64,000 nucleotides of DNA from Rotaria sordida (taxonomy: Eukaryota; Rotifera; Eurotatoria; Philodinida; Philodinidae), in the NCBI GenBank assembly GCA_905250125.1, contig CAJNOL010000024.1, positions 196,859-260,858 of the forward strand. Direction: 5' to 3'. The position numbers were made by a program, and so were the translations under genes. Shown in pieces: positions 10,668 through 23,221 of this stretch. Positions within the stretch are counted from its first letter, which is position 1. Each line of letters starts with the position of its first letter. Below the pieces are notes generated by a model. That model saw only the letters and a list, made by a program, of their open reading frames with translations. It was not told the DNA's origin and did not search any database.

Positions 10668-13600
10668 ATGGCTTTATCTGATTTACACTTATCATGTTAT
10701 GATGGTGATTTGGAAAAAGCAAAAAAATATTTGAATACAGATAATATAAATGAAATAAAAATTATTTTTCAAGAAGAACAATGTGATCAATGGATATTTA
10801 TTAAAACAAAAGAATTAACACCAATTATTTGTGCAATTGAAAATAATCATCTATCTATTGTCAAATATCTTTATGAACAAGGTGCAAATATTTATCTACT
10901 TCAGTGAGTGGTTTTTTTTTCAATTTATTAATAATAAATAAATTCGCTTTTGTAAAGACCTTTGAAAGTAGCATGTCAATATAAACATATCAAAATAATT
11001 GATTATTTATTAAATATTTTAATTGTAAAATGTCAGTCGATATTATCAAAAAGCTCGAGTCCATCATCTCCATTATCACTTTGGTATGAAAAAGCAGCAT
11101 CACAATGGCTTGAAGCATTACCAATTGGAAATGGTTATATGGGTGCAATGATCTATGGTGGATATCCTCGTGAAACAATTCAATTAAATAGTGATACTTT
11201 ATGGGCTGGGTCTCCACATGATTATTCAAATCCAGGTGCTTTTAATTATCTTCAAGAAATTCGACAATTAATTGAAAATAATCAATGGAATCAAGCTCAA
11301 CAAATTTTAACAGAAAATTTTTTTGGAAAACCAATTCGTCAAGCACCTTATCAACCTGTTGGAAATTTATTCATTGATTTTTTTCCAGAATCATCATACA
11401 ATTCTATTGATCAATATCAAAGAGAGTTAAATTTAGAAAAAGCAATTACAACAACGACTTATTCAACAGATCATCAAATTAATTATCAACGAACTTGTTT
11501 TGCATCTTATCCAGATAATTGTATTATTTATAATATTCAATCATCGGTAATATATTATTTTAAAAAATCTAAATAATAAATAAATATTTTAGTCATCAAA
11601 TTCTATAAATAGTGTTATATCATTTTCAAGTCCTCAAAAAATAAATATATCAGTTGATAAAACAAATACATTAATAGTAGATGGTATTGGTGGTGATCAT
11701 GAAACAATACCTGGAACAATTCGCTTTCGTTTATTAATAAATGTTGAATTAGATGGTGAATGTTATCCATTAAACGATCGTTTAATTATATTTGCATCAA
11801 GTTTTTTAACTATTCGAATTGTTATTGCGACAAGTTATATTAATTATTCATATGTAGATGGTGATGAAAAAAAATTATCTCAAAATAATTTAAATAATTG
11901 TTTATTGTATAATTATGAACAGTTAATGGAACGTCATTTAAATGATTATAAATTATTATTTGATCGTGTTCAATTAAATCTTGGTGAAAGTGAAGCTATG
12001 TTACAACCAACTGATCGTCGAATTGAATTATTTTCTCAAAATCCAAATCTTGATCCACAATTAATGACATTATATTTTCAATTTGGTCGATATTTATTAA
12101 TATCATCAAGTCGTCCAGGTAGTCAAACAGCAACATTACAAGGTATATGGAATGATTCGATGACACCACCATGGGATTCAAAATATACAATTAATATTAA
12201 TATTGAAATGAACTATTGGATAGCTGGACCAGCAAATTTAATTGAATGTTATCAACCTTTATTTGATCTTATTCAAGATATATCACAAACAGGACAATCA
12301 ACAGCTAAATTACATTATGGAACGGTTAGATTTTATTTTTTATTTTTTTATTTTTTTTTTTATAAAAAATTCCATATATACTATATGTATACAGCAAAGT
12401 GCAAAAGTCTCCATTCCCAGTATTTCTCAGAATGTATATGATAAATATGGAAGCGAAATATATATACAGATAAGACATAGTACAAGGTACAAAAGTATCA
12501 CAATTAATAGTTGATTCTCTCTTCTTTCCAGTCAATCAAAGTGAAACTTCGCGCTTTCATCGATTTGACCAAATGATTTAGAGTGGCTAAGTCGATTTGT
12601 CCCATCTCATTCTCCGTGTAGAAATCTGTTGAGTTCATCGAAGTTTGATGGTTTCCGCTTTTCGATATGACATTTGATGATCTATCGGAGGTTCTCTACT
12701 GGATTAACGTAGGGACTCTTCCACGGTCATTCGATCATTTTGAGCACTTCCTTATGCAAGAATTTCTTCACCACCGTCGACTGAATTGCCGTCCGGCATT
12801 GCAAATAAGCTTATTTGAAAGAATTTGAAGGTAGTAAGGACCATCCATAATACTCTTGAACGAAGGATAGTCGATCAGATCCTTGCTAATGAAAGCTGCC
12901 CAAGAGTATAATCTTCTGTCTGTTTATCGAAATTCTCTTAATCTCGGCCCGTTTGATTCTTTAACCGTCGATGAATGACATTTCTGAATAATTGGTAGCA
13001 AGTCTCATCGGTGAATATTGTTCAGCTCCAATTGTCGTGTTTGCGTTGAATTATCTATTGGATACGTACACCTTTCTGCTTCTGTATCAATATTAATGTC
13101 GGATAGGACAAAATACTTTTGTAACTCATTCATTTGATCTGTCGCTGTACCGTTCATCGGGACACGTGCTGATCTCAGTTCTGAAGCAGTTTTTACGCAC
13201 TTCTTTTGCTATTGTTTCGTCGAATACGCGGACCGAGTACCTAGTTGTCATCGGTAGTAATCTTGCGAGATCGGCCACTAAGACGTCGGTCCTTCATTGT
13301 GCCTTGTTTTTTTGGTCTTGGCAATATTATATTTGACAGGTTGAATACAGATCTTCGTCAGACGAGCAATTGTTATAGAAGATCAATGATCGTTTTTTCA
13401 ATAGTGTAAAATAGTTAATCGTTTCGTTTTCAGCAAACTATAATTGTGTTGTCGAGGCATTTTCTCTCAACCCAAGAATGTTTACGATTATTTGTGGTTT
13501 ACATATATATATATATTGGGGTAGCCAGTCTGGCCGGAGGGTCTATTTTGATAGAGTCCTATTGTACGGATAAAATCTACTATTGTTCGAGTTATATGAG

Positions 13601-15150
13601 AGCGGATACTAGATAACCCTGGATTGGCTTGAACAACACCATGTTTTATCCTTACAATAGCAAAGAAAAGGTACCAGCTTCTCGTATGAGCAGGGAGGTG
13701 AGCTGACAGCTTCTTTTTACTATTGTAAGGATAAAACATGATGTTGTTCAGGTCAATGCAGGATTATCTGGTATCCGCTCTCATATGACTCGGACAATAG
13801 TAGATTTTATCCGTACAATAGAACTCTATTAAAATGGACCCTCCGACCAGACTGGCCACCCCCATATATGTAGACCTCTTTTCACCTTCTAAAAAGTTCT
13901 CGAGAAGACTCTTCGAAAAGTTCCAGATATATGCTTTTAGAAAATTGGATTATTTTAAAGGCAAAGACTTTTACATCTTATTGTATATATAGACACGAGA
14001 AGGAAGTTGGGTATGTCATCATAATACTGATATATGGCGAGGTACAGCACCTGTTGATGATGCTGTTTATGGTACATGGCCAACAGGTGGAATATGGCTT
14101 TGTAAAAGTATTTGGGATCATTATTTATTTACAAATGATAAAACAAATCTTCTTCGTTATTATCCAGTACTTCGTTCAGCAGCACAATTTTTTTTAGAAA
14201 CTCTTATTAAATCATCAAATTATTTATTAACAAGTCCATCAATGTCACCCGAAGTTCCACATCATGTTCAATTAAATGCTGTTGTTTGTCAAGGACCAAC
14301 ATTAGATATTCTTTTAATAAAAGATTTATTTAATTCCATTATTGAAACATCTCGTTTATTTAATATTGATTTATCATTTCGAGAAGAAGTTCAACAAGCA
14401 TTTGATCAATTACCACCTCTTCAAATTGGACAATTAGGTCAATTACAAGAATGGTTTCAAGATTGGGATCAAGAAGCTGATATTCAAAATAGACATATGT
14501 AAGTTTCGATTGTTCTTTTTTTGTTTCATTATTCTTTTTAATAATCTTGGCAAAAATTGTTTATTTTAAGGTCTCATTTATATAGTGTTTTTCCTGGAAA
14601 TTGCATAACAATTGAAACATCACAATATCGTGATGCAGCACTTCGTTCATTAGCTCTTCGAGGTATATTTGTTCCATCACCGGGATGGTCATTAGCATGG
14701 AAATCAAATATTTGGGCTCGTCTTCATCAAGGTTCAAATGCATTTCAACTACTTTGTATGATTTTAACACCATTACATACAGCAGCAAATTTATTTGATT
14801 TAATTGATGGTCCACCATTTCAAATAGATGCTAATTTTGGTGCAACATCAGCTATTTGTGAAATACTTCTTCAAAGTCAAAATAATAACATAGAACTTCT
14901 ACCAGCATTACCTGTTGATAATTGGCCACAAGGTTTTGTTTGTGGTTTAAGAGCACGAGGAAATTATCAAGTTAATATTTGGTGGACAAATAAAATATTA
15001 TATCGAGCAGAAATTATTCCTTTATCAAATAAACATATTTGTAAAATTATTTATCAAAATAAAAGTTTAATTTTGGAAAATTTATTATCTGGATATACAT
15101 ATCATATTAATTCATCATTACAATTAACTCATCAATCAAAAACTATATAA
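10668..15150 (+). CDS. Ankyrin-repeat / GH95 alpha-L-fucosidase fusion protein
   Basis: Five exons: 10668-10903, 10958-11546, 11593-12324, 13993-14498 and 14571-15150; 880 aa. Residues 1-about 105 are ankyrin-like (DLHLSCYDGDLEKAKKYL; ELTPIICAIENNHLSIVKYL; PLKVACQYKHIKIIDYLL). Residues about 119-880 are a full GH95 domain: SLWYEKAASQWLEALPIGNG, ETIQLNSDTLWAGSPHDYSN, NINIEMNYW (N476, N478), LQEW (E672), NRHMSHLYSVFPG and FQIDANFG (D774). By memory of the bifidobacterial enzyme AfcA these match its two Asn, acid Glu and Asp, so the site looks intact. GH95 enzymes release alpha-1,2-L-fucose. Exon 2 encodes the last ankyrin repeat and the start of GH95 in one uninterrupted frame, so the join is not a splicing guess. 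No signal peptide is present, pointing to a cytosolic product. Intron 4 holds two transposons. GH95 is mainly bacterial, fungal and plant, so horizontal origin is likely. Confidence 0.88.
12390..13510 (-). pseudogene. Tc1-type transposase pseudogene in intron 4 of the fusion gene
   Basis: On the minus strand, interrupted frames give Tc1 transposase landmarks in the right order: an N-terminal piece MPRQHNYSLLKTKRL near 13460; RKHDNWS-stop-TIFTDETCY near 13050, the second catalytic Asp block; AIQSTVVKKFLHKEVLKMIE near 12780; and PWKSPYVNPVENLR near 12730, the counterpart of the family WPxxSPDLNPIEN. Stops and frameshifts are frequent, so it is inactive. The low edge near 12390 reads TACAGCAAAGTGCAAAAGTC, resembling a Tc-type terminal repeat. 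The other edge is probably displaced by the MITE at 13518-13863. Confidence 0.75.
13518..13863. mobile_element. Long-TIR MITE inside intron 4 of the fusion gene
   Basis: A 346-bp palindromic element. The left end reads GGGGTAGCCAGTCTGGCCGG and the right end is its near-complement, ending at 13863. The arms pair for roughly 160 bases each, including ACGGATAAAATCTACTATTG on the left and its complement near 13800-13830. There are no coding frames. It is flanked on both sides by TATA-rich sequence, consistent with TA target duplication. It sits next to the Tc1 relic and may be inserted in that element's terminal region. Confidence 0.85.
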
Positions 15151-17330
15151 GAAATTTTTCTCAATTAATTTATTATTTATTGAAACTAACGATCAAACTA
15201 TGAATATTTATCATTTAATATTTAAAAATAACAGTGATTTTTCTTATTATTAATTAAATTTATTTTCTAATAGTTATTCAATAAAAAAATCTTTAAACAA
15301 TTTCATAAATACTTCATAGAATAATAGATTTCAGACTCATCTGTTTATCATTCGTCAATTGTGAAATTAACTTCAAATTTTTCCTAATACTACAAAATAA
15401 GCAATGTAACATCTTTGGTTGTTTCCATCAGAGATCATCGTATAACTGCTGCCTAACATTTCTCTAATACAACAAATCGTGACTTCTGTAATATTCTTTG
15501 TAACAGTTTGCTACACAGAACCGAATATCAAAAGCTAAAAAGAAATATTACCTTAACTTTAAAGTAAAATGACACCCCTAATCAGGTGTGTTTGTGTGTG
15601 TAGTAAGATGAATTATTACAATTCTGGAAAACATTAGACCTAGAATATTCTCTGATTTCCTTCAGTATGTAAAATACTATTTATCATTGTCATATAAAAC
15701 ATCGATAGTCATATTTTTGAAGTTTTCTTAGAGACTCATCATTCTATTCATATGTATAAATTAATAGAATGATATGATTGATGTTTGAACCTCAATAAAA
15801 TGTCAACGTAAAATATTATAATAGACAAAAAACTGTAGTCATCTGGTCTCATATTCAGATCGGCCAATTGATTTGGTTAATCATCTCTTCTGAAACGAAT
15901 TTTTATTATTTGACCACCATACTTTGAATGTTTACTAGAGAACACTATACACTATATAATGGTACAATATGACTAATAGATTATGAAAGTGGATTTATGA
16001 AAAATTTGAAAGAAAATATGTGTGCAAAATGTAGAAGTGCTGTTTCCGATATTTGTATTCAATAAAAGTTATTCAATGTTCTCATCATTCAGTTTGTGAG
16101 TTAATCTCCATTCGAATAAGAACAATTAATAAAATCGCTATTGACAAACGATAGCTACTATGTATAAATAAATATTTAAACAAGAAATCTGCTACAATGA
16201 TATGAAAAAAATCAAGATAAGACAAATGTTACATATGCGTAAAATGATTCATTATTTCTATTTGTTAATAACTATTGCCTTTCAAAATAGGATTAGTTCT
16301 AGTGGGTAATGGACTCTGAATGATTATAGTCTTAATACAAAATAAATATCTTTCATTTCATACAACAAATAGAAAAGAGCAATGAAAATATCAAAACTAA
16401 AAATAATCAAAATTTGAGATCAAAGGATTATAGAAATTTAAAAAAAAAACTTTCGTATGTTTGAAACATTGTTTTGTGGTAGATATTTGAAAATTACATA
16501 ATCAAATATTGTCGTTGTTCGCCTATTCTTCTAATAAGATATGTTTAGTTAATATTATAATTCTAGTTTCCATTTTTCGATAAAAATCAAATTAATATGC
16601 TGTTCAATTTAACCATTTTTGATAGATTTGTAACGAGGATCATTAGTAAACTACTTTTATCATTAGATAAAATGTTATCTAATCATACTGAATGATGTTT
16701 GTATTTCTTATCATGCATTCTGATTAAAATTACATCTGAAAAAGCTCAAATATCAAGTATCAATTGGCAAGAGATCTTATATTCGGATGCACAGATTTTC
16801 GAAGCTCAAATATCGATGTTCTATTCACGAATGCTCTCACGTCAGAATGCACAAAACTCCGAAGCTCAAATATCAGTGCACCAAATTATTAATAAAACAT
16901 TACCGATTCTTCAATTCCAATGCAATAATACATACCTTGTTTTCGTCATCATAAAAACAATATAGCCCAAATTACAGACAATATCATTTATTCCATTTCT
17001 TGCTAATATATATTTCATCACTTAGATAAGAGATTTCAGCATCTCAAAAATATTTTTTTATTCTACGTAGTAAACAAAATCTTGTACATAAATATTTGTC
17101 TTGCCTGTCAGTCACCGGCTATATTTCGTATATTACTTTGTCTATCAAATAAAACAAATAATTCACTATCTATAGCTTTCAAGAAAACAGAAAACAACAA
17201 AAATCCAGAGAATAAGTAGAAAAGAAAACCAAAAAAATAAAAAATTTTTGGAATGATTAACAAAAATAAAATAACATATCACAAGAAAATACAAACTGTT
17301 AATTTATTCTATACATGTTGTTGTTCAATT
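15151..17330. other. Intergenic: convergent gap between fusion gene and ZnT-like gene
   Basis: About 2.2 kb between two convergent genes. A three-copy 60-base repeat lies at 16740-16880 (listed). No gene was recognised otherwise. Confidence 0.45.
16740..16880 (+). repeat. Three-copy diverged 60-bp tandem repeat
   Basis: The word GCTCAAATATC recurs at about 16744, 16804 and 16864, exactly 60 bases apart, with looser matches in the intervening bases (GATGCACAGA and GAATGCACAAAA before copies two and three). The period of 60 keeps one frame open through the block and gives a repeated peptide word EAQIS. It is a short minisatellite-like array; no function can be inferred. Confidence 0.6.
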
Positions 17331-17352
17331 TTATACATGTTGTTGTTCAATT
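17309..17352. repeat. Direct duplication at the ZnT-like stop codon
   Basis: The 20-base word TATACATGTTGTTGTTCAAT (beginning near 17311 and 17332) occurs twice head-to-tail at the 3' end of the ZnT-like gene. The gene-proximal copy contains the stop codon. It looks like a recent local slip duplication that extends the 3' UTR. Confidence 0.65.
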
Positions 17353-19614
17353 GAATCAAGAATAATATGATTTGTCTTAAATGTATTAACACGTAAATCA
17401 ATCTGTACGGAAGTTATATTACCATCATCGTCAGAACTCGATTGATGACCACGATGTCGTCGTCGAGTACTATATGCACATTTATTTATATTTTCACCTG
17501 ATCTAATATATTCAAATTGTACAGTAAAATGACGAATACAATATATTTCAAATATTCTTTGTAATTGTCGACCAAGTAAATCTCTACATATACTTAATGA
17601 TAAATCTTCATCACAAACAACATGTAATGTAGCAAATACATCTCGAGCTGTTGCTCTGAAAACAAAAAGTTTTTTTTATTTTATTTTATAATAAATTTGA
17701 AAAACTAAATAAATAAATAAATAAATAAATACCTCCAAACATGTACACTATGTACACCACGTATTTGTGGTATTGTTTTCATAATTGTTTGAATTAATTG
17801 ACGTGTTTTAATACCTGATGGTACGGCTTCAACAAGTATATGACCTAATGACCATATAACAGGAATAGCTTTAATTGCTATGATTATTACCATTAATAAT
17901 GTTAATGCAGGATCAATATATTTTAACCAAACATTTATTGGTTCATTTGTTATGCGATCTTTGCTTGGAATGAATTTATTTAATAAACCAGAAATAAGCA
18001 CAATTGCTGATTCAAGGACAACAGCCTAATTAGAAGAAGAGAAACTTTTTTTTTCTTTTTTTTTTTGAATAATTTGCTACACTTTCACAAGTTCTCCATT
18101 TTTTTCAGTTCTTTTGACTCGATTAAGAAATTTAATTCAACAATGTGTTCAAACATTAAGAGATCTATTTTACAAAGCAAAAAAATTTGTGCTACAACGA
18201 TGAATAAACGTAATAAATATATGCAAAAGTATATCTAATAAAACTAGCACCATTTTAAAAAACACAATTATTATGTCCTCAAGGCTTTTAATATTTTCAT
18301 CTATGTTTAATATAATTATATTCCAAATGTCAATGTAGCATAAGTTGGCCTTGTTCATAGTTATATGTAAGACTACATGTGTTAATGACTTTATTCTTTC
18401 CCTGCACTACACGACTTAAAAATTCATAACTGCTGTCAAATGTTATAAAAAAAAAAGGTCTTTATTTTCTAATAGTTAGTTCTATATGAGAATAATAGAA
18501 ATGTCAACATTCTCTAGCTAATATTTCGCATTGCATATTGTTTGTGTTCTCTTCAAGAACTAAGAAACTCAATTTGATATCTATATAAAGAAAAAACACT
18601 TGTTTTTTTGTTTAATTTATCTATATTTACCAATGAATGTAAACAAAGCGCATGAAGTGTTGCATAAACTCGTGATTCTTGAAAATCATCTTCAAGTACT
18701 AGTTCATCTTCATTTAAAATAAATGTTGAAGATACTGTTGACTCTCCACTTTTAGTTCTCATACGATTAAATTCAATTCCTAGTCTATCTGGTGTATTTA
18801 ATTGTTGTTCATTATAATTAATAGTTTCTTGTTGAATTTTATCAGCAACCATAAATGCATTTGTATATGTATCATTTAATGATGGTAAAATTGATTCATG
18901 TCGTTTTTTTCTTTGTTCATTTATATTTAATGATGTATCATTAATTACTATTGTAGGTTTTTTTAAAACATTTTTTTGTTCAGTTAATGATGATTCTTGA
19001 TTTGTATGATTTATATGAAGATTTCGTAATGTATCATAAACACTTTGTAGAAAATCATTTTTTTTCTGTTCGACAATTTCATTGCCTATATTATGATCAT
19101 GATGATAACCACGAAATAAAAATAAACCTAATAAACCAATACAAAATCCTGCTATACCTAAATAGATCATAGCAGATGGATCTTCTATATGATTTGGATT
19201 AATTAATTTATTAATAGCATCAACAATAATTGAAAATGATAAAGATAATAGAAGAACTTCTTGTAAAAGACCAGCTAATAATTCTAAACGAGCCCAACTA
19301 TAATAAAAAAAAATAAAAACGAAACTTTTAGTTTTTTAGAAAAAATGTTTAATTTCAAAATCTTACCCAAAAGTATTTTTAGCATCTAAACGTTCGACTT
19401 TTGCATAACGTAATGCAAATAATGAACCAACTAATGCAATACCTTCAGCAAATGAAAAAAGTCCATCAGCAATAAGTAATTGTGATCGAGAACGAATTCC
19501 ATATCCAATTTCAGCTATTGCTATACCAACTGTTAGTATAAGCATAATAATCATGCGACCAGTTTTCGATCGTACAATTCGAATAAATCGACGTAGACGA
19601 TGCCATGCCATCAT
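17331..19614 (-). CDS. CDF/ZnT-family (SLC30-like) membrane protein with altered zinc site
   Basis: Four exons on the minus strand: 19614-19367, 19297-18631, 18025-17733 and 17655-17331; 510 aa, close to ZnT1. CDF proteins export Zn2+ from the cytosol by proton exchange. Visible spans include MIIMLILTVGIAIAEIGYGI, LLIADGLFSFAEGIALVGSL, AMIYLGIAGFCIGLLGLFLF and AVVLESAIVLISGLL, then the C-terminal cytosolic domain with GVHSVHVW. The loop between spans 4 and 5 is long, polar and starts with a weak His cluster (GYHHDH). The canonical site in ZnT1 is HxxxD in span 2 and HxxxD in span 5. Here span 2 has F and E (GLFSFAEG) and span 5 keeps H but has V for D (LHSLAVVLE). Three of four ligands are changed, so ordinary zinc transport is doubtful. 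Frame is clean throughout. Confidence 0.88.
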
Positions 19615-22600
19615 CCGATTGTTTTTGACCTTAGCAATATTGTTGTTGTTTTCCTTCTTAGTTATATTTGTTGGCAGAACAATAACGAGTAATGATCATC
19701 TTGACACTGGGGATAGAACCATATAAAAGAAGAGAAGACAAATGGATTAATGACATTACTCTAGAATTCATAAGCAATATATTTTACTTATATAGCAATT
19801 AGAAACAACATTTGCATATATGAGAAACGGATCAATAGTGTCAGCTGGTATATGCAGCTGTTGCCTAATTCTATTATGAGAAACGGGTGAAATGATATAG
19901 AACAACAAGTAATGTAAATAAATTGACAGACGATGATAATAAACAAGAAAGTTCTTCACTAAGAAATGATTGTATCAAGATCAAAGATGATTATCATAAA
20001 AAAAATCGAACTGAATTTATGATAAAAAAAAGAATGAGTTTTCTTTTATACCTCAAAAGAAAGTTTAATTATAATTTTTTGTATAATTTCTAGTTGGATT
20101 ATTTCGTTTCATATACAATATGAGACATTTTGAATATTTGAAGCATCAATATTCTATCTAAAAATTTCGTAGAATTTTCTTCGAATTTATTATCTACAGA
20201 AGAAAAAATAGACATTAAAAACGAATTATTTCCTTAAAATGACTTATCAAAAAAATATTTTAATTATGTCTTTATCGGTATATCTGCAATAATATCTAAG
20301 TATACTCTTTCTAAATGTTACGTAGTCGAGTAAATAAATATCTGCTAATATTAAAATAAAATATCTTATGAATAAATTTATTTCTATTAGAAAGATCTAA
20401 CAAAATGATACATTTACTTATTATTTCTAGCTATAACTAATATTTATTTTTTAAGCTTGATTTCTTGACTATAATCTTTTTTTCTTTTATCTGTATGAAT
20501 AATGAAGTCTATTTAATATTCTTAGCAATCGATGTGATATAGTAAGGAATAGAATGAAAGAAACACTTTTTACCATCTAGCGTTTGTCTATTTGTCATAT
20601 CGCGTTTACACTTTAGAATGTTTCCTTTCGCCTGTCGACAGGTTTTTTCTTACTACTGCTATTGCCATACTATTCAAACTGTTCTTTTTCTGTTGTTACG
20701 CCTTTTCTATCACACTATCTGCGCGTATATTATTAATGATTTTCAGTCTCTTTGATCTTATCGATTCTCTATAGTTTTCTTTCCTAAGAATATTTATCTA
20801 CTCATATACAGACATACACAAACAAAACGATCTCTACATATTCTTTTCTAATTTAGAAAAATAATTAAATTATATAAAAATGATTTGATCATTTCTCTCA
20901 TATGCTTTTTTTCTGTTGCTATTCATTTTTTCTGAAATCTATATATAATACTTGACTCTCGTAACACATTTCATATCATACAAAAAGAACTATGTATTTT
21001 TTGCCTGAAAATCAAGGCAATAAATGCGTGCAATAAGTCGTTGAATATTATAAACAAGATTTCTTTGTCTTTCTTCTATCTTAATATACGTGTCTTCAAA
21101 AAAAGCACGGCAAGTGTTTTTTTTCATCCGTCAAAAAAAAACAAAAAGAAAGAAAGAAAGAGGAAGAAACAAGAATGGTCTCTTCAAGTAGACGAAAAAA
21201 TAATAATAATAACAAGAAGTCAGAAAAGTATCAAGTTCCTATTAGACTAAACGAAGAAAAGAAACTGAACCTTATATGGTCACAATTCTTTGAAAGTAAA
21301 ACAAGCAAACCTTTAATTGTCATCAATCATATAAACAAGAATGATTTGTCAGAGACGCAAAAAACCCAGGAAACTTATGACTCTGAAGTAGAATAAAACA
21401 AGATTTCAAGGGTTGATTTTCATCATTTATTATGAATACGTGAGATAATTACATATATCTTTGGAGAAAAAAAAAGGCAGAGGACAAAAAGTATTCATGA
21501 TCATGTTAAACGTGCAAAGTACTTTTTTTGCTTTTACGAACTTCCTTTTTTTATATTTAACATTAATTATACTTGTTATTGAGACTTAAAAAAACCAACA
21601 TACATTCAAAAAAAAATAAAGTCTGCCATAATATGTCATTGCTTTTCAAAATAAACAAAGTTAATCATTTATGAGATAAGTTTTGATTCATCTTGGATTA
21701 CTGTCATAAAACAAAAATAAATCTTTTTCTTTTTTTGGTAATATTTCTCAAGTACTCTAATTAAAACTTGTTCGCATTGTTTTCTATTTCGACTATAGCA
21801 TCAAAGAATTTCAATACAGAGTAAATTATCGTTGAAAAGTTTTTCAAGTAATAAGCAAAACGTTTAAAAATCAAGCAACAAAGAATTTATGATTGAAGAT
21901 TGACATTTTCACTAGAAGAAGTTTTATTATATTCAAGTGAAAACAAGTGAATTAAAATGTACCTTACTTTGTCATTATCAAATATAACTGATTCATAGAA
22001 ATCAAGATACATCAAAACTAATAATAATGGATACTAATATATAAATGTTGATAAATATTTATGATTTCTATAGGTAATAATTATGTTAAGATTTTCTTGC
22101 ATTATAAAAGACTAAATAATTGATATTAGTGATAAAATATGACATGCACGCAATAGAAGGAAAATATTTTTATTTCTTATTTTTTCTTGACTATAATATC
22201 ATGCAAATACCAACATATTTTAATTTTTTACTTTTCAATGAAATTAGAAATAGTTTTGTGAAATACAATCTAATAGGAATGTTGAAGTATAAAAGTAGAA
22301 ATTTAACTCTTCCGCTCTTATAGATATGACAAACATTGTTAGTAACGATTCATTGGAGGCATAACAGACATCTTGGCGGTGACACATGACAGATATGACA
22401 AATCCCCTAGCAACGCTTTCACTCTCTCCGAGCCACAGAGCATGACAGACATCGTTGATATATGATCTGCAATTGCCTATCAATAATCTCTCATGATAAT
22501 ATATGAATTATTTCTTATTACAATTACTGAGGATTAAGTAAAAGGTTGCGTGAAGAAATGTGTCCTAAAATAGATAGAAGAAAATAATCTTCCTGTGATC

Positions 22601-23221
22601 AACAACAGCGACTACATCGTGTTTTACATTTTAATCCCGTAAGAAGTGCGCTATTTTATTACAGAATCTAAATAGTGTAAGATGATTCTGTCCGAATAAA
22701 AAAAAAAGGAGTGTTGAACCTAATTTTTGACACATAATGCTTTGTGTTTATACATAATTCCTTTTAATGTCATTCATCCGATAAATCAATTGAGTATTGT
22801 AATTCTATGAACAATATTAACATTCGAATTAGTAGAAGTTCGAAGATGCGTTAAAACTATAGGATTTTATTAACGATATAAGCAGAGCATAGAAAATGAA
22901 TGTAAGAAATAAAAATTAGTATTGTTGAGAATAAATATTTAGGGAAAAAAAGACAACCCTATATATGCGTTGAAGATTGCAAAAGAAAAAATAAGAAAGA
23001 AGACTTATGAAAAAATAACAATGAGATGTAAGCTGAATATTAATATATCCAACAATGAAAAAACATGTAAATGTATTTTATAATACTGTCCAAACAAGAA
23101 TACAAACATAATAAATCATTTATGTATCACGCATTGCATCGCACGGAAGAAAAGGAAATAGAGTTTTTTTGTTAGTTTGAATTACATATATTGATAAAAA
23201 TTCAAATTGTTTGTTGAAATA
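19615..23221. other. Intergenic: ZnT-like gene to SLC22 gene
   Basis: About 3.6 kb of AT-rich sequence with no recognised gene. A frame at 21175-21396 (73 aa, Asn/Lys-rich) lacks any family feature and was not called. Around 22360-22460 there are loose repeats of the words GACAGACATC and GACAGATATGACAAA, possibly a decayed repeat. Confidence 0.4.

Noticed and set aside
21175..21396. 73-codon Asn/Lys-rich frame
   Set aside because: Composition follows AT-rich simple sequence, and no homologous motif or splice partner was seen.
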